Shown piece by piece: positions 21,091 through 32,225 of a stretch of DNA of 64,000 nucleotides. Origin of the DNA: Isoetes taiwanensis (Eukaryota > Streptophyta > Lycopodiopsida > Isoetales > Isoetaceae); contig JAJEKV010000057.1 of assembly GCA_021234155.1 (NCBI GenBank), forward strand, positions 8,134,856 through 8,198,855, in the 5' to 3' direction. The notes beneath the pieces were generated by a model, which was not told where the DNA came from, did no database searches, and was given only the letters and a program-made list of their open reading frames with translations. How positions within the stretch are numbered: the first letter of the stretch is position 1; each line of letters starts with the position of its first letter. The position numbers were made by a program, and so were the translations under genes.

Positions 21091-23184
21091 TCTTATATTA
21101 TAATGTTATACCGTATTGAATGGATCAAGCCTTTTCTTAAATGGTTGAGATCATCTGATTGAAACTGAAGGCCGAGATTTATCGCACGACCTCCCATTAT
21201 CGTGATTAGTCATGATTTGGCCTCTTAAGGGAAAAGGAAAGGGGAGGAAAGGCACGGGTAAAAGGGAAAAGGGAAGGGAAAAAGAGCATGGGAAGAAGGG
21301 AAAGAGGAAAATGACAAAGAAAGAAAAAAGGGAAGGAAAAATGGCATGGAAAAAATGAAAAAAAAGAATAGAAATAGAGAGGGAGAAAGGGAAGGGAAAA
21401 GGGGCAACGGAAAAAGGGGAAGAAGGGAATGTCGGGAAAAGGAGAAAAAAGATAAGGGAAAAAGATGGGAAGAAGGGGACGAACAAAGCGCATGGGAAAA
21501 GGGCAAGGGAAATGAAAAAAGAATAAGAGAGATGGAAAAGGGAACCTAGAAAAAAGGGCCGCTTTGGCAAAAGGGAAGGGGAAAAGGGCATGGGAAAAAA
21601 AAAAAAAAAAGAAAAGGTGAAGAAAGAAAAAAAGAGAAGCAAAAAAAGAGAAGTTTCAAAAGAAAGGAAAAGGTTAGAGAGAAAAGTTGAGGAAAGAGGA
21701 GAATAGAAGGGGCTAATGACATGGAAAAAGAGAAAGCAAAAGGGGAAAAGGAAAAGAGAGGGGAAAAAGGAAGATAAAAAGGCATCGAGAAAAGGGAAAG
21801 AGGGAAAGGGTGGGAAAAGATAAACATGAAAAGGGTGGGAAGAAGGGGACGAATAAAGCGCATGGGATGAGGGAAAGGGAAAGGAAAAGTAAAAAAGAAA
21901 AAGGGAGATGGAAATGGAAAAAGGGTACCTAGAAAAAGGGCACGTGAAAAAAGGCAAAAGGGAAGGGGGAAAGGGCATGCAAAAAAGGGGAAGAGGGAAA
22001 GGGTGAAAAAAGAGGAAAGAGAAGCGAAAATAGGGCATCGAAAAAGGAAGGGAAAAGGTTAGAGATAAAAGGTGAGGAAAGAGGAGAAGAAAAGGGGAAA
22101 ATGGCATTCGAAAAGGGACAGGGAAGCGGGAAAAGAAAAAGAGAGGGGGGAACGGAAGATAAAAAAGCACCGAGAAAAGGGAAAGAGAGAAAGGGTGGGA
22201 AAAGGAGGAAAATGGGAACATGAAAGGATAGAGAGCAAGGAATGGAAAAAAAGGAATAGAGGAAGGGGAACAGGGCACGAGAAAAAAGGGAAGAGGGAAA
22301 AGGTGAGGAAAGGGAAAAAGAGCATGGGAAAAGGAAAAAAAAAGAGAGAAAAGGGGAAAGTGGAAGAGGAAAAAGGCGGAGGATGATAGAAAAAAAGAAA
22401 AAGAAAACGGACACATAAAATAGATGAAGAAATGCGAATGGAAAGAGGCATAAGAAAGGGGAAAGGGAAAGTGAAAATAAAAAGGAATGAGAAAAGGGGA
22501 AAGGAAAAAAGGGCACGGAGAAAAGCGAAAGGGTGGGCAAAGGATGGGGGATGCGAAGGGAAAAAAGGTATGAGGAAAAGGGGAGAGGAAAATGGGAAAA
22601 GAGATGGGAAAAAAAGAGCACAGATAAAGAGGAAGATGGTGGGGAAAGGAAGAAACGGGCCACAAGAAAAGGTGGGGAAAGGAGAAGAAAAAGGGGCATG
22701 GGAAGGGGTAAGAGAAAATGAAAAGAAAGGGGAAAACGAAAGGGAAAAATGGGAAGGGCGGGAAAAAGGGAAGAGAAAAAGCCTATCAGAAAAAGGGAAA
22801 TGGGAAGGGAAAGGGAAAGGGAAAGGGAAAAAGGAGAAGGGGAAAGGGAAGGGGAAGGAAAAGGGAAGGGAAGGGGAGGGAGAAGGGGGGCTTAAAAAGA
22901 AGAAAAAGGGAGGAGGGAAAAGATAACATGTGAGAAAACTAAGAAAAAGGGGAAAAGAAAAAAAGGAGACTTGCAGTAGGATAATGAGGAAAAAGATGAA
23001 ACACGGGATATAGCAAAAACCAAAGGAAAGGGAAAGGTTATTAAATGCACAAAAACCTTTTATAGCTCAGCAACACTGGGCTTGGTTTCTATTATATGAT
23101 TTATGAAAAGAAGTCTAGGCTGAATAGGTTTCCATCCACATAGGCTCCCAAATTATGCCCAGCAACGCTGGGCACTATTACTAG
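21091..23184 (+). mobile_element. Homopurine Helitron A3
   Basis: A complete element running from TCTTATATTATAATGTTATA to hairpin GCCCAGCAACGCTGGGC (23157-23173) and CTAG. Left flank TTCTATAGAA and right flank TACGCTATAAGG join to the unit boundary seen elsewhere (TCTATAGAATACG). After ~140 bp of unique 5' sequence ending CTCTTAAGGG, a purine tract runs from about 21230 to 22925. Then come ~260 bp of unique 3' sequence, including the pseudo-hairpin at 23065-23081. Confidence 0.94.
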
Positions 23185-23379
23185 TACGCTATAAGGATAG
23201 ATTTAGCAGATGTATGAATTTTGTGGGATTGTTCTTATATACGGCTAGTTGTAAGATTGATAAAAAAAAAAAATCCTTTTTGAGTCAGGTTTAGATGCTT
23301 GCCTACCATTCTTGTTTCTTACTTAAAAGAAAAACGCAAACCATCCTAGTGTCTCAGGTGCAAATCCAAATATAGCAAT

Positions 23380-23452
23380 GACCATGTGGCCTAATGGACA
23401 AGGCGCTCGCCTCCGGAGCGGGAGATTATGGGTTCGAGTTCCATCTTGGTCG
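23380..23452 (+). tRNA. tRNA-Arg, anticodon CCG
   Basis: A 73-nt cloverleaf like the copy at 14313, but with loop CTCCGGA and so anticodon CCG. The T stem has one G-T wobble because the 3' strand reads TCCAT in place of CCCAT. The A box is intact; the B box reads GGTTCGAGTTC, with the final CC changed to TC. The acceptor stem carries the array-wide T6-T67 mismatch. Confidence 0.82.
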
Positions 23453-23582
23453 GTTTGTTTTATGAGCGTGTTGACACTTCATGAACTCGCCGAAGGACAT
23501 AACTGTGAAGTTGTACCACAACTATAGTTTGATCGAGCAATGATAACGCTCTAAGGTTTGATTGATTAAGCTGTAAACCCTC

Positions 23583-25569
23583 AGGAATGGTGCCCAGGTT
23601 GACTGAGACCCTGTAAATGATACACAATAGCAATGAGAGAATAACCCGAAAGTACTCCATTGTTAACATATTCGATACCATTCTTTACACTGCTTTTACT
23701 CTTTTCTTTTTCCTTTTCCTCGTTTTCACACTTCCCTTTTTCCTTTTCCTTTTTATTTTTTCATTTTCCTTGCATGCTTCCTTTCTTTCTTTCTTTTTTT
23801 TTCTTCTTTTTTTTCACATCCTTGTTTCCCCCTATGTTGCCCTTCCCTTTCCCTTCTTCCCAAACCTTTTCCTGGTGGATTCTTTCATTTTTTTTCCTCT
23901 TTTCCCCACCCTTTCCCTCTTTTTCTTTTCTTTTTCTCTTTTTCCATGCTCTTCTTGGCTTCTCTTTTTCCCCTTTCTTTTCCCCTTTTTTGAACCTGCC
24001 TTTTTCCCCTTCTTTTTCCCATTTAAGCTATTCCTCTTTTCCCCACCTTTTTTTTGGTTCCTTTTTTCCCTTCCATTTTCCTCCTTTCCCCCACCCTTTC
24101 CTTCCCCTTTTCCCTCTCTATTTTTCCTTTTCCTTTCCCTTTTCCCATGACATTCTTTCCTTCTGTTTTTTTCTAATTTTCTTGCTCTTTCTTTCCCTCG
24201 TCCCCTTTTCCCATGCCTTTTTTCCCTTCCACTTGCATGCTCTTTTTTGCTTCCTTTTACCTTTTGTTCACCCTTTCCTCTTCCCCTTTCCTCGTGCCCT
24301 TTCCCCCCTCCTTTCCCCTATCCCTCTTCCCCCTTTTCCTCTTGCTTTTTTTTTCCCGTGTTCTTTTTTTTTCCACTTTCCCCCTCCCTTTTATTTTTCA
24401 TTTCCTTTTCTTTTTCCAAATTTTTTTTCCTTTCCTTTTCCTCTTTTTCCCACCCTTTCCCTCTTCCCCTTTTGATGGTGCCCTTTTACCCTTCATTTTT
24501 CCCTTTCATTTGCTACTCCCTTTCCCAAGCCATTTATTCCTTCCCTTTTTCTTTTCCCTTTTTCCCTTTTATCCATGTCTTTTTCCTTACCTTTTTTTGC
24601 ATTCTCTTTTTTTTTTTCCTTTTCCTGAGGTGCCTTTTTACCCTTCACATTCTCCCTTTCCTTCTCTTTCCTTTTTCCCCTTTTTCCTTTTCCCATGCCT
24701 TCTTTTTCCCCACCCTTTTCTACTTCCCCTTTTTCCGTTATACCATTTTCCTTCCCTTTTCCTCCTTTTCCTCTTCCCGCGTCCCTTTTTATCTTTCCTT
24801 TTATCCTCTCATTTCCTTTTCGATTCGCTTTCCCTTTCCTCACCCTTTTCCCTTTTCACTTTTTCCCGTGGCCTTTTCCCCTTTCCCTTTCCAAGGTGCC
24901 CTTTTTCCGTTCCTCCTTTTTTTTTTTTCTCTTTCCCTTTTCCACGTGCCCTTTTCTCTTTTCCTCTCTTTTCTTTTCCCTTTCTCTTTCCTTTATCCCA
25001 TTCCCATTTCCTTTTTACTTTCCCATTTCCCCATCATTTTCCTCTTCCCTTTTTTTTTGTTTCGTTTTCCCTTTCCTTCCCTTTTTCTCTTTTCCTCCTC
25101 CTCTTGTCCTTTTCCCTTCCCTTTTCCCCAAACCCCCTTACCCTTTCCTTTCCCAATGTCCTCTCTTTCTTCCCACCTTTTTTCCTTTCCATTTTTTCAT
25201 GCCCTTTTCCTGCCCCTACCCTTTTCCTTTTTCACTTTTCCCTTCCTTTTCCCTCTTTCCCCTTTCTCGAATATTCCTTTTTCCTTTCTCTTTTCTCCCT
25301 TTCTTTTTTCTTTCTCTTTCCCTTTTCCCCTGCCCTTTTCTCCTTTCCCTCTTTCCCTTTTGTCCATGCCTTTTTGCCCTTCGCTTTTCCCCTTTCCTCC
25401 TCCCTTTTCCTTTACCCTTTCCTCTTAAGAGATCAAAAAGCATGGCCAATCGCGGTGGTGGGAAGTTGTGCAATAAATCACGGCCTATGGATGCAATCAA
25501 ATGATCTAAGCCATACAAATTAGGGTTTGCTTCATGACATACTTATGCTATAACTTTATAATATAAAGA
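23583..25569 (-). mobile_element. Homopurine Helitron A4, 3' end eroded
   Basis: The right end CTTTATAATATAAAGA is the complement of a 5' terminus close to the family form. The left end reads AGGAATGGTGCCCAGGTTG, a damaged version of CTAGTAATGGTGCCCAGCG. About 23695-25425 is nearly pure pyrimidine on the plus strand. Flanks ACCCTC and TTTTTAAGTA fall within one unit position, but about ten bases (TATAATTTAT in other units) are missing, so insertion was followed by a small deletion at the 3' end. Confidence 0.82.
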
Positions 25570-25909
25570 TTTTTAAGTATTATTGAGGTTTGATCGAGCA
25601 AGACATAATCCCTCTATAGATTTATGTCTAAATAGAATTAAGGTCTTATTGCAGATCAACGCAACTGTAAAGTTGTGCTACAACTGCAAGGATAACCCCT
25701 CTAAGGTTTGATCGAGCAAAGCATGGCTCCTCTATGAATATATGTCTAAATACGTTCAAGGTTGGTCAACATGAAGCATGGCATAACCTTATGAAGTTTG
25801 ATCAAGTTGGAGCATTAGTTGATTTTTTACATGTTGCTTACTTGGTTCTAAAATATAATATAAGGCATACATATCTCCATTATATTGACCAAGAAGTACG
25901 AGTGATTCA

Positions 25910-28008
25910 TCTTATATTATAATGTTATACTGTATTGAATGGATCAAGTGCTAATTTAAATGGCTGAGATTATCTGATTGAAACTGAAGGCCGAGATTTA
26001 TCGCACGACTTCCCACTATCGTGATTAGTCATGATTTGATCTCTTAAGGAAAAGGGAAAAGGAAAGGGGAGGAAAAGCACGGGTAAAAGGGAAGGGAAAA
26101 AGGGCGTCGGAAAAAGGGAAAGAGGAAAAGGACAAAGAAAGGAAAAAGGGAAGGAAAAAAAAAAAAAAAAAAATGGCATGGACAAATGAAAAAAAAAAAA
26201 TAGAAATAGAGAGGGAGAAAGGGAAGGGAAAAGGGCAATGGAAAAGGGAAGAAGGGAAGGCGAAAAGGAGAAAAAAGGTAAGGGAAAAAGGTGGGAAGAA
26301 GGGGACAAACAAAGTGCATGGGAAAAGGGCACGGGAAAAGAAAAAGATGGAAAAGGGAAAATGGAACCTAGAAAAAGGGCACGAGGAAAAGGGCAAAAAG
26401 GAAGGGGGAAAGGGCATGCGAAAAAAAGAAGAGGGAAAAGGTGAAGAAAGAGGAAAAGAGAAGCAAAAAGAGAGCATAAAAAAGAGAAAGGGAAAAGGTT
26501 AGAGAGAAAAGGTGAGGAAAGAAGAGTATGGAAGGGGAAAATGACATGGAAAAAGGGAAAGCAAAAGGGGAAAAGGAAAAGAGAGGGGAAAAAGGAAGAT
26601 AAAAAGGCATCGTGAAAAGGGAAAGAGGGAAAGGGTGGGAAAAGGGAGGGGGAAAAGATGAACATGAAAAGGGTGGGAAGAAGGGAATGAATAAAGCACA
26701 TGGGATGAGGGAAAGGGAAAGGAAAAGAAAAAAAGGAAAAAAGGGAGATGGAAATGGGAAAAGGGTACCTAGAAAAAGGGCAAAAGGGAAGGGGGAAAGG
26801 GCATGCAAAAAAGGAGAAGAGAGAAAGGGTGAAAAAAGAGGAAAGAGAAGCAAAAATAGGGCATCGAAAAAAGGAAGAGAAAAGGTTAGAGAGAAAAGAT
26901 GAGGAAAGAGGAGAAGAAAAGGGGAAAATGGCATTAGAAAAGAGACAGGGAAGGGGAAAAGAAAAAAAGAGGGGGAAAGGGAAGATAAAAAGGCACCGAG
27001 AAAAGGGAAAGAGGGAAAGGGTGGGAAAAAGAGGAAAAGGGGAACAGGAAATGATGGAGAGCAAGGAATGGAAAAAAAAAAAAAAAAAAAAAAAGAGGAA
27101 GGGGAAAAGGGCATGAGAAAAAAGGGAAGAGGAAAAGGGTGAGGAAAGGGAAAAAGAGCATGGGAAAGGGAAAATGGAAGAGGAAAAAGGCAGAAGATGA
27201 TGGAAAAAAAAAAGAAAAAGGGCACATAAAATAGATGAAAAAATGCGAATGGAAAGAGGCATATGAAAGGGGAAAGGGAAAGCAAAAATGAAAAGGAATG
27301 AGAAAAAGGAAAGGGAAAAAGGGCACAGAGAAAAGCGAAATGGTGGGGAAGGGATGAAAAGGGAAGAGAAAGGAAAAAAGAAAAGGAAGCAGAAAGGGGG
27401 GAAGGGAAGAGAAAAAATAGGGGAGAGGAAAATGGGAAAAGAGATGGGAAAAAGATCACAGATAAAGAGAAAGATGGTGGGGAAAGGAAGCCACACAAAA
27501 AGGTGGGGAAAAGAGAAGAAAAAGGGGCATGGAAAAAAGGTAAGAGAAAATGAAAAGAAAGGGGAAAAAAAGGGAAAATGGGAAGGGCGGGAAAAAGGTG
27601 AAAAGGGAAGAGAAAAAGCCTATCAGAAAAAGGGAAATGGGAAGGGAAAGGGAAAAAAGAGAAGGAGAAAGGGAAGGGGAAGGGAAGGGGAAGGAAAAGG
27701 GAAGGGGAGGGAGAAGGGGGCTAAAAAAAAAGAAAAAGGGGAGAAGGAAAAAAAAGATAAAATGTGAGAAAAATAAGAAAAAAGGAAAAAGGAAACTGTG
27801 TAGGATAATGAGGAAAAAGAAGAAACATGGGATAGAGCAAAAACCAAAGGAAAGGGAAAGGATATTAAATGCACAAAAACATTTTATAGCTCAGCAACAC
27901 TGGGCTTGGTTTCTATTATATGATTTATGAAAAGAAGTCTAGGCTGAATAGGTTTCCGTCCACATTGGCTCCCAAATTATGCCCAGCAACGCTGGGCACT
28001 ATTACTAG
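25910..28008 (+). mobile_element. Homopurine Helitron A5
   Basis: A complete element from TCTTATATTATAATGTTATA to GCCCAGCAACGCTGGGC and CTAG (28005-28008). Flanks GTGATTCA and TAATATATGAACC join to GATTCGTAATATGTGAACC of another unit (30728). The purine tract lies at about 26045-27770 on the plus strand and is similar in detail to that of 21091-23184, including the 5' block ending in a CTCTTAAGG motif. The pseudo-hairpin GCTCAGC-AAC-ACTGGGC sits about 90 bp before the true one. Confidence 0.94.
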
Positions 28009-28416
28009 TAATATATGAACCTGCCAAATTACGCAAAAATTACTCTCTTTTTCTTTTTCTTTTCTCTTTTTTGCGAAATATGCCAAATTACTGTTGGATT
28101 ATATTGAACAAAAACAAAGGTTTCATTAGGAGCAATACTGCAATCTGTACTAGGCATATAAATGAGCTATAAATCTTGTGTCCATAGATTCTTTTGGTCC
28201 CAAATCCATTACAAGTTAGTTTATGGTTTTCTATAGAATATGCTATAAGGATAGATTTAGCAGATGTATGAATTTTGTGGGATTGTTCTTATATACGGCT
28301 AGTTGTAAAGTTGATAATGAGTCAGGTTTAGATGGTTGCCTACCATTCTTGTTTCTTACTTAAAAGAAAAACGCAAACCATCCTAGTGTCTCTGGTGCAA
28401 ATCCAAATATAGCAAT

Positions 28417-28489
28417 GACCATGTGGCCTAATGGACAAGGCGCTCGCCTCCGGAGCGGGAGATTATGGGTTCGAGTCCCATCTTGGTCG
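28417..28489 (+). tRNA. tRNA-Arg, anticodon CCG
   Basis: A full-length clean copy: D arm GCCT/AGGC, anticodon arm CTCGC-CTCCGGA-GCGGG, T arm ATGGG-TTCGAGT-CCCAT. A and B boxes are intact, CAA lies just upstream and TTTGTTTT just downstream. The acceptor stem shares the T6-T67 mismatch. Confidence 0.87.
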
Positions 28490-28900
28490 GTTTGTTTTAT
28501 GAGCGTGCTGACACTTCATGAACTCGCCGAAGGATATAACTGTGAAGTTGTACCACAACTATACTTTGATCGAGCAATGATAACGCTCTAAGGTTTGATT
28601 GATTAAGCTGTAAACCCTCTATAATTCATTTCTAAGTATGATTGAGGTTTGATCGAGCAAGGCATAATCCCTCTATAGATTTATGTCTAAATAGAACTAA
28701 GGTCTTATTGCAGATCGACGCAACTGTAAAGTTTTGTTACAACTAAAGTTTCATCAAGCAAGGATAACCCCTCTAAGGTTTGATCGAGCAAAGCATCACC
28801 CCTCTATGAATATATGTCTAAATACGTTCAAGGTTGGTCAACATGAAGCATGGCATAACCTTATGAAGTTTGATGAAGTTGGAGCATTAGTTGATTTTTT

Positions 28901-30637
28901 TTTTTTTTTTTTTTTTTGAAGGCAAGGTATTTTTATTTTTATTAATAATATGTAAATAATTACATTTATTCATGGCTCTATGGTAGCCAGATAACCTAAA
29001 CGTATCAGCCCAAGTCTCCCAAGTGTGGAGATGAGATAAAAGCACCATCAAACAATCCTTCTCAAATAGTGAGAGATCCTAATCAACCTGCAAATGAACC
29101 CCTTTAAGTTCCACCCCCGAAAATGCAGTAGACACAAGCAAGAGAGAGTGGAGGCTTCATCCCTCGCATTAACTCGGCCTCTTATCTACCTATACCAGAG
29201 TACTACTGGAAGAAAGAAACCCTGTTCCAATTTCTCGTACTTAGAGTTGCATATTCTCACCATCTTCCTTGGGTATAGATACCAGGGCCTACCCCCAAGA
29301 GGGTGGTCCACCTCTGCTCCAATTGCCCTGAATCCTTGCTTAGGTTCCACCTGCACAGTGCTCTACCCATCATGGAGCAGCTCTAAGGACATGTGGTCCT
29401 CCCGTCCAATGTCCCTTTGAATCCCTTACCTTGTGGCAGATTGCTTTCATGATGCAGATTCCTGAATCCCACACCTCCTTCCAGCTGGGATGGAAGAGGG
29501 ATAACATGAAAAGGCAAACTCCTTCCAAGTTGCATGTGCCAAGTATCTAAAACAACCAGGGCTAAACCTGAAAAAGACTCTGCTGCCACATACGTCCGAA
29601 GCCCTCAACAACAACCAACAACCAGTCCAGCTAAAATCTGCTATTACTGAAGGGCCTCCTTTGCACACCCTTAAGTGTCTCCGAAAAATTTCATACATAG
29701 AGGTCTGCTCAAGTACAAGAAGACTAAATCAGTCTCAAATCCAATCAACTGCAAGCCAGCCACCTGCATAGTAGTACATCTAGATGCCGGCTAAATAAGT
29801 CCAATGCACTCCTCTCCCTGTGCCTGGCCTGTAGCAGATTAGAATCATGATGGACCTGGAGCTTAATGAGGTGTAGCAAAGAACCTCAAATAGTAAGTAT
29901 GCACAAATTCTAGCTCTTGTTTGCCCTAACTGTATCCCAATGCATTAACATATGAACTTAGAAGAAAAAATTTGTCCTTCATGTTTAAAATGGAAGAAAC
30001 ACAACCAACTGCTAGTGCTCAAGTACCTTTCCAAAATGAGGTAACAAAGACCAATATAAAGCCCAAGAAGCTACAGTGAGTGCAGCATTCCTGACTGCAG
30101 TGAGTGCAGCCATATAAAAAACTGCAGTGGTGCAGCATATCCCCTGAACTCCAGAAAGAAAGAAAGATCTAGTATAGCTATCCTGAATCTGAGAAGAATG
30201 TCTGGCCAAGTGTACACATCAAGAAATGGTGTAGAGCATACCAGAAGATTGATACTTCTCCCGAGCATGAAACAGAGCTAACGGAGTGAAGACCCTGTTG
30301 ATGCGAGATAGCCTCGTATTCTGTGGTTTAAGTTGCAGAAGAAAGGCAAGGCGGCTATTCAGTCACAGAAGAAAGGAAAGACAGCATTAAGGGGCTCTTA
30401 GGAGCTAAGGCGAGCTCAAGAAACCCCTTTACCACAAACCAAATCGCTGGGGCTTAGCATCCTACTTCAATCTGCAGAAAAACCACTGAATCACAGAAGC
30501 TAGTGGCCAAGGATGCTACCTTCGACCACTCTTCCAGCAAGAAAGGGAGGAGATGTCTGCACGAGAGATGGGCGGCCGCCTGCCGCCGCCCTAGCCGCAA
30601 AACCCTAGCATTGCATCTTGTAGCTCTCTGCATCTTG
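28901..30637 (-). mobile_element. Poly(A) retrocopy with 15-bp target duplication
   Basis: The insert begins on the plus strand with a run of 23 T (28895-28917, partly target), which is a poly(A) tail in minus orientation. It is flanked by ATTAGTTGATTTTTT at 28886-28900 and 30638-30652, a 15-bp target duplication. AATAAAAATAAAAATACC sits just before the tail as a polyadenylation signal. The 5' end on the minus strand is GC-rich (GGCGGCGGCAGGCGGCCGCC). No long reading frame or reverse transcriptase is seen. It is most likely a processed transcript copied by LINE machinery; the source RNA is unknown to me. Confidence 0.8.
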
Positions 30638-31154
30638 ATTAGTTGATTTTTTACATGTTGCTTACTTGGTTCTAAAATATAATATAAGGCATACATATCT
30701 CCATTATATTGACTAAGAAGTACGAATGATTCGTAATATGTGAACCTGCCAAATTACGCCAAATTACTCTCTTTTTCTTTTTCTTTTCTCTTTTTTGCGA
30801 AATACGCCAAATTTCTGTTGGATTATATTGAACAAAAACAAAGGTTTCATTAGGCGCAACACTGCAATCTGTACTAGGCATATAAATGAGCTATAAATTT
30901 TGTGTTCTTAGATTCTTTTGGTCCCAAATCCATTACAAGTTAGTTTATGGTTTTCTATAGAATACGTCATAGGGATAGATTTAGCAGATGTATGAATTTT
31001 GTGGGATTGTTCTTATATACGGCTAGTTGTAAGGTTGATAAAAAAAAATCCTTTTTGAGTCAGGTTTAGATGGTTGCCTACCATTCTTGTTTCTTACTTA
31101 AAAGAAAAACACAAACCATCCTACTGTCTCAGGTGAAAATCCAAATATAGCAAT

Positions 31155-31227
31155 GACCATGTGGCCTAATGGACAAGGCGCTCGCCTCCGGAGCGGGAGA
31201 TTATGGGTTCGAATCCCATCTTGGTCG
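31155..31227 (+). tRNA. tRNA-Arg, anticodon CCG
   Basis: A full 73-nt copy with loop CTCCGGA; the T arm is ATGGG-TTCGAAT-CCCAT, so the B box reads GGTTCGAATCC. The same promoter context, terminator and T6-T67 mismatch as its sisters. It is the last plus-strand copy of the array. Confidence 0.86.
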
Positions 31228-31551
31228 GTTTGTTTTATGAGCGTGCTGACACTTCATGAACTCGCCGAAGGACATAACTGTGAAGTTGTACCACAACTAT
31301 GGTTTGATCGAGCAATGATAACGCTCTAAGGTTTGATTGATTAAGCTGTAAACCCTCTATAATTCATTTCTAAGTATGATTGAGGTTTGATCGAGCAAGG
31401 CATAATCCCTCTATAGATTTATGTCTAAATAGAATTAAGGTCTTATTGCAGATCGACGCAACAGTAAAGTTTTGCTACAACTAAAGTTTCATCAAGCAAG
31501 GACAACCCCTCTAAGGTTTGATCGAGCAAAGCATCATCCCTCTATGAATAT

Positions 31552-32225
31552 AGAATAGTATAGAATAGAATATACATTAACGTCCCTCAGGCCGTTAGGC
31601 CCCCGGACTTATGTAGCATCCTGCGAGCTCCCATCGGGTGCTGCCAGCAAACAGACGCATAGGTTTTATGTAGCCATCTAGCGGGCTTCACTTGTTCTTT
31701 ATATATTACCCGCATCGTGCTTATAACTGGCTTCTTGGCCATACACAAATGCATCGTTATAAACAGTTTTGAACTGTACTTTGTGGGCTTCTCTGATCCA
31801 CATCATCCGTGCTTTTCAGATTATTAGCCCTCTCTCTTTGTGCACCCCCCGGTGTCTTGTTATCATTTCTTTTATAGCTTTCGCTATATCTGTGAGTGTC
31901 TCTTCTTTGTCCATCAGTGCTGGGAGTGGGAGGTCCCACCTGACCTTGTTAAATTTGGACCTTATGTCGGTGTAGACCGGGCAGATCATATTACAAACCC
32001 TCTTTCCTGTCTATGACCTGGGCTACATTAGTGACGCCGATTACTATCAGGATTAAAAAACCCCGCCCCGAAGGGTTTTCGAGGAAAAACCTTAATAGTA
32101 ATGGGCTCACTGATGCACTTTATTTTTATCAGGTCCGTTTTCTGTCATTCTGGATTTTGGATTTTTCCCACGCCTATCGCTGCTTGGGATCTGTTGTCTG
32201 CCCCTTTTTACCACTTCCCTCCACC
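31552..32225 (-). mobile_element. Retroelement-like fragment at the array inversion point
   Basis: This insert separates the plus array from its inverted copy. Read on the minus strand it ends in TATTCTATTCTATACTATTC next to the array, resembling the simple-repeat tails of some LINEs. An open stretch before it (about 31810-32005) reads RSKFNKVRWDLPLPALMDKE and TLTDIAKAIKEMITRHRGVH before a stop. I cannot assign this to a reverse transcriptase domain. The position, tail and truncated coding end suggest a 5'-truncated non-LTR element. Confidence 0.4.

Larger units (their letters stand above)
14117..31551 (+). repeat. Tandem array of ~0.96-kb tRNA-Arg units, interrupted by transposons
   Basis: With the insertions removed, about six head-to-tail units remain, in the segments 14117-16262, 18280-18523, 20579-21090, 23185-23582, 25570-25909, 28009-28900 and 30638-31551. 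The landmark GGATAGATTTAGCAG recurs at 14127, 15106 and 16066, giving periods of 979 and 960 bp. Each unit has one tRNA-Arg gene about 200 bp in. It then has degenerate ~80-bp subrepeats built on TTTGATCGAGCAA, CCTCTATA and TTATGTCTAAATA, then a CT-rich stretch, then GTTTTCTATAGAATACG at the boundary. No protein-coding gene is visible in the unit. Confidence 0.9.

Noticed and set aside
28895-28917. Run of 23 T as a Pol III terminator for the upstream tRNA
   Set aside because: It lies ~400 bp past the tRNA and is absent from other units. The flanking target duplication shows it is a retrocopy tail.
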